64,000 nucleotides of DNA from CAIUGU01 sp965279735 (GTDB lineage Bacteria; Pseudomonadota; Gammaproteobacteria; Steroidobacterales; Steroidobacteraceae), in NCBI GenBank assembly GCA_965279735.1, contig OZ257260.1:3286001-3350000 (forward strand). Reading direction: 5' to 3'. The notes under the pieces were generated by a model. It worked only from the letters and a program-made list of their open reading frames with translations. It did no database searches and had not been told where the DNA came from. Positions 63,223 to 64,000 of the stretch are shown one piece after another. The stretch's first letter is position 1; each line of letters starts with the position of its first letter. The position numbers and the translations under genes are program-made.

Positions 63223-63957
63223 TTATATGGAGGCCACAGCGGGCCGCCTCAGGTTCACCACGAAATAGATCGCAACCAGTGCCAGGCTCAATGCAAACCA
63301 CTGGATTGCATAACCGATGTGGCGCTCCGGGCCGAAGCCGAAGCGCGCTTCCCACACTCGTTCAAAGCCCCCCTCCGCGCCCGGATCCAGCAGCAGGATG
63401 GGCCGCTGCAGATGCTCGCCATAGACTGCCGCGAGGTCGGCGTGTTCCGGAAAATTCAGGACGCGCGGCCAGCTTGCCTGAGAAACGTCCGGGTGGCCAA
63501 GACGCATCCCGGGCTGCGGCAGTGCATCCAGGAGACCTGCGACCTGCCGCTGTTCTCCGCTCACCGCAATGTCGGGCAACGTGGCGCGATCACGACCTAC
63601 CGGTATCCAACCGCGATCGACGAGCAGCAGTCCCCCATCTTCAAGCACCAGCGGGGTCAGCACGTGGTACCCGGCTGAACCTGTGCTCGAAGGCATGTTG
63701 TCCAGCAGGATCTGTCTCGCCGGATCGAAGCGTCCTGCCGCCGTAACCCGCTGGTAGCGCGGCAATTCCGCCGCATTGACCGCGGTCAATGCAACCGTGG
63801 TGGTCTGCCCGGCAGCAAAGGTCGCGAGCAGGTCGCGCTTCTCATCGGCGCGCCGCAGCTGCCAGAAGCCGAGACTGACGAGTCCCGCCATCACCACTAC
63901 GGTGATGAGCGTAGGCGTGAGCCCCGGAGCAAAGACGCGATTGCCGAAACGGGGCAT
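63223..63957 (-). CDS. SURF1 family cytochrome c oxidase assembly protein
   Basis: A 244-residue protein with two flanking membrane helices, typical of SURF1. The N-terminal part has LVSLGFWQLRRADEKRDLL. The central region has ILLDNMPSSTGSAGYHVLTPL and LLVDRGWIPVGRDR. The C-terminal helix follows GYAIQWFALSLALVAIYFV. It helps insert haem A into subunit I of the oxidase. It starts the minus-strand assembly block at the window edge. Confidence 0.92.
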   Translation of the reverse strand: MPRFGNRVFAPGLTPTLITVVVMAGLVSLGFWQLRRADEKRDLLATFAAGQTTTVALTAVNAAELPRYQRVTAAGRFDPARQILLDNMPSSTGSAGYHVLTPLVLEDGGLLLVDRGWIPVGRDRATLPDIAVSGEQRQVAGLLDALPQPGMRLGHPDVSQASWPRVLNFPEHADLAAVYGEHLQRPILLLDPGAEGGFERVWEARFGFGPERHIGYAIQWFALSLALVAIYFVVNLRRPAVASI

Positions 63958-63990
63958 ATAATCCGGCTCCGTTCAATCAGGGAAGAGCCC

Positions 63991-64000
63991 GTGATCAAGC
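63991..64000 (+). CDS. Possible start of a DUF2909-like small membrane protein (truncated)
   Basis: GTG ATC AAG follows AGGGAAGAG at the window end, opposite in direction to surf1. In related cytochrome oxidase loci a small DUF2909 twin-transmembrane gene occupies this position and often begins with Met-Ile/Leu-Lys. Only three codons are visible, so this is positional inference. Confidence 0.25.

Overview
The window is a GC-rich gammaproteobacterial chromosome segment that spans the replication origin. The block rpmH-rnpA-yidD-yidC-mnmE (minus) and dnaA-dnaN-recF-gyrB (plus) diverges around 16.0 kb. Next to it sits plsC-glyS-glyQ, an arrangement also known in pseudomonads. Further housekeeping groups fit the same class: glnA with ntrB/ntrC, gpsA-secB-grxC-rhodanese, tatABC, trkAH, and the haem A / cytochrome oxidase assembly genes. 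An aryl-polyene (xanthomonadin-like) pathway and the neighbourhoods suggest the Xanthomonadales / Nevskiales / Steroidobacterales part of the class. The species cannot be named from sequence alone.

Region 1 (about 1-11.1 kb) is an aryl-polyene type II fatty-acid-synthase-like cluster in two convergent arms. The plus arm has a ketosynthase, a cysteine-less ketosynthase-like protein and a family 2 glycosyltransferase. The minus arm has an ACP, an acyl/aryl-ACP ligase, two hotdog dehydratases, an LpxL-like acyltransferase, a LolA-like protein, an MMPL exporter and a FabG reductase. Between the arms lies an unrelated gene, xth (exonuclease III). A 292-bp element with perfect 32-bp terminal inverted repeats precedes it, and a nested inverted-repeat block follows it.

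Region 2 (11.1-26.3 kb) is an AEC-type transporter and the origin region: mnmE, yidC, yidD, rnpA, rpmH, dnaA, the probable oriC, dnaN, recF, gyrB, then plsC, glyS and glyQ. Region 3 (26.3-33.5 kb) is nitrogen control: glnA with a candidate sigma-54 promoter and NtrC-like sites, tandem terminators, a DUF4124 protein and ntrB-ntrC. An MscS channel and a type 1B dihydroorotate dehydrogenase follow.

Region 4 (33.5-46 kb) holds trmL, gpsA, secB, grxC, a rhodanese, an EnvC-like protein, two c-di-GMP-type proteins with degenerate GGDEF motifs (one with an intact-looking EAL domain), a formylglycine-generating-enzyme-like lipoprotein, a holin-like membrane protein, and OPT and POT transporters. Region 5 (46-53.2 kb) holds tatABC, dtd, an AT-rich regulatory region, a probable lipid-remodelling pair (PlcP-like phosphoesterase and Agt-like glycosyltransferase), and PBP1b coupled to an LpoP-like lipoprotein. 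Region 6 (53.4-64 kb) holds trkH-trkA, uvrD, a COG3650-like lipoprotein, a VanZ-like protein, and ctaB, ctaA, an SCO-like protein and surf1 from the cytochrome c oxidase assembly block.

No rRNA, tRNA, CRISPR array or transposase gene was seen. The least ordinary items are the terminal-inverted-repeat element that supplies the xth ribosome binding site, the position of xth inside the aryl-polyene cluster, and the AT-rich multi-motif region upstream of the PlcP/Agt-like pair.
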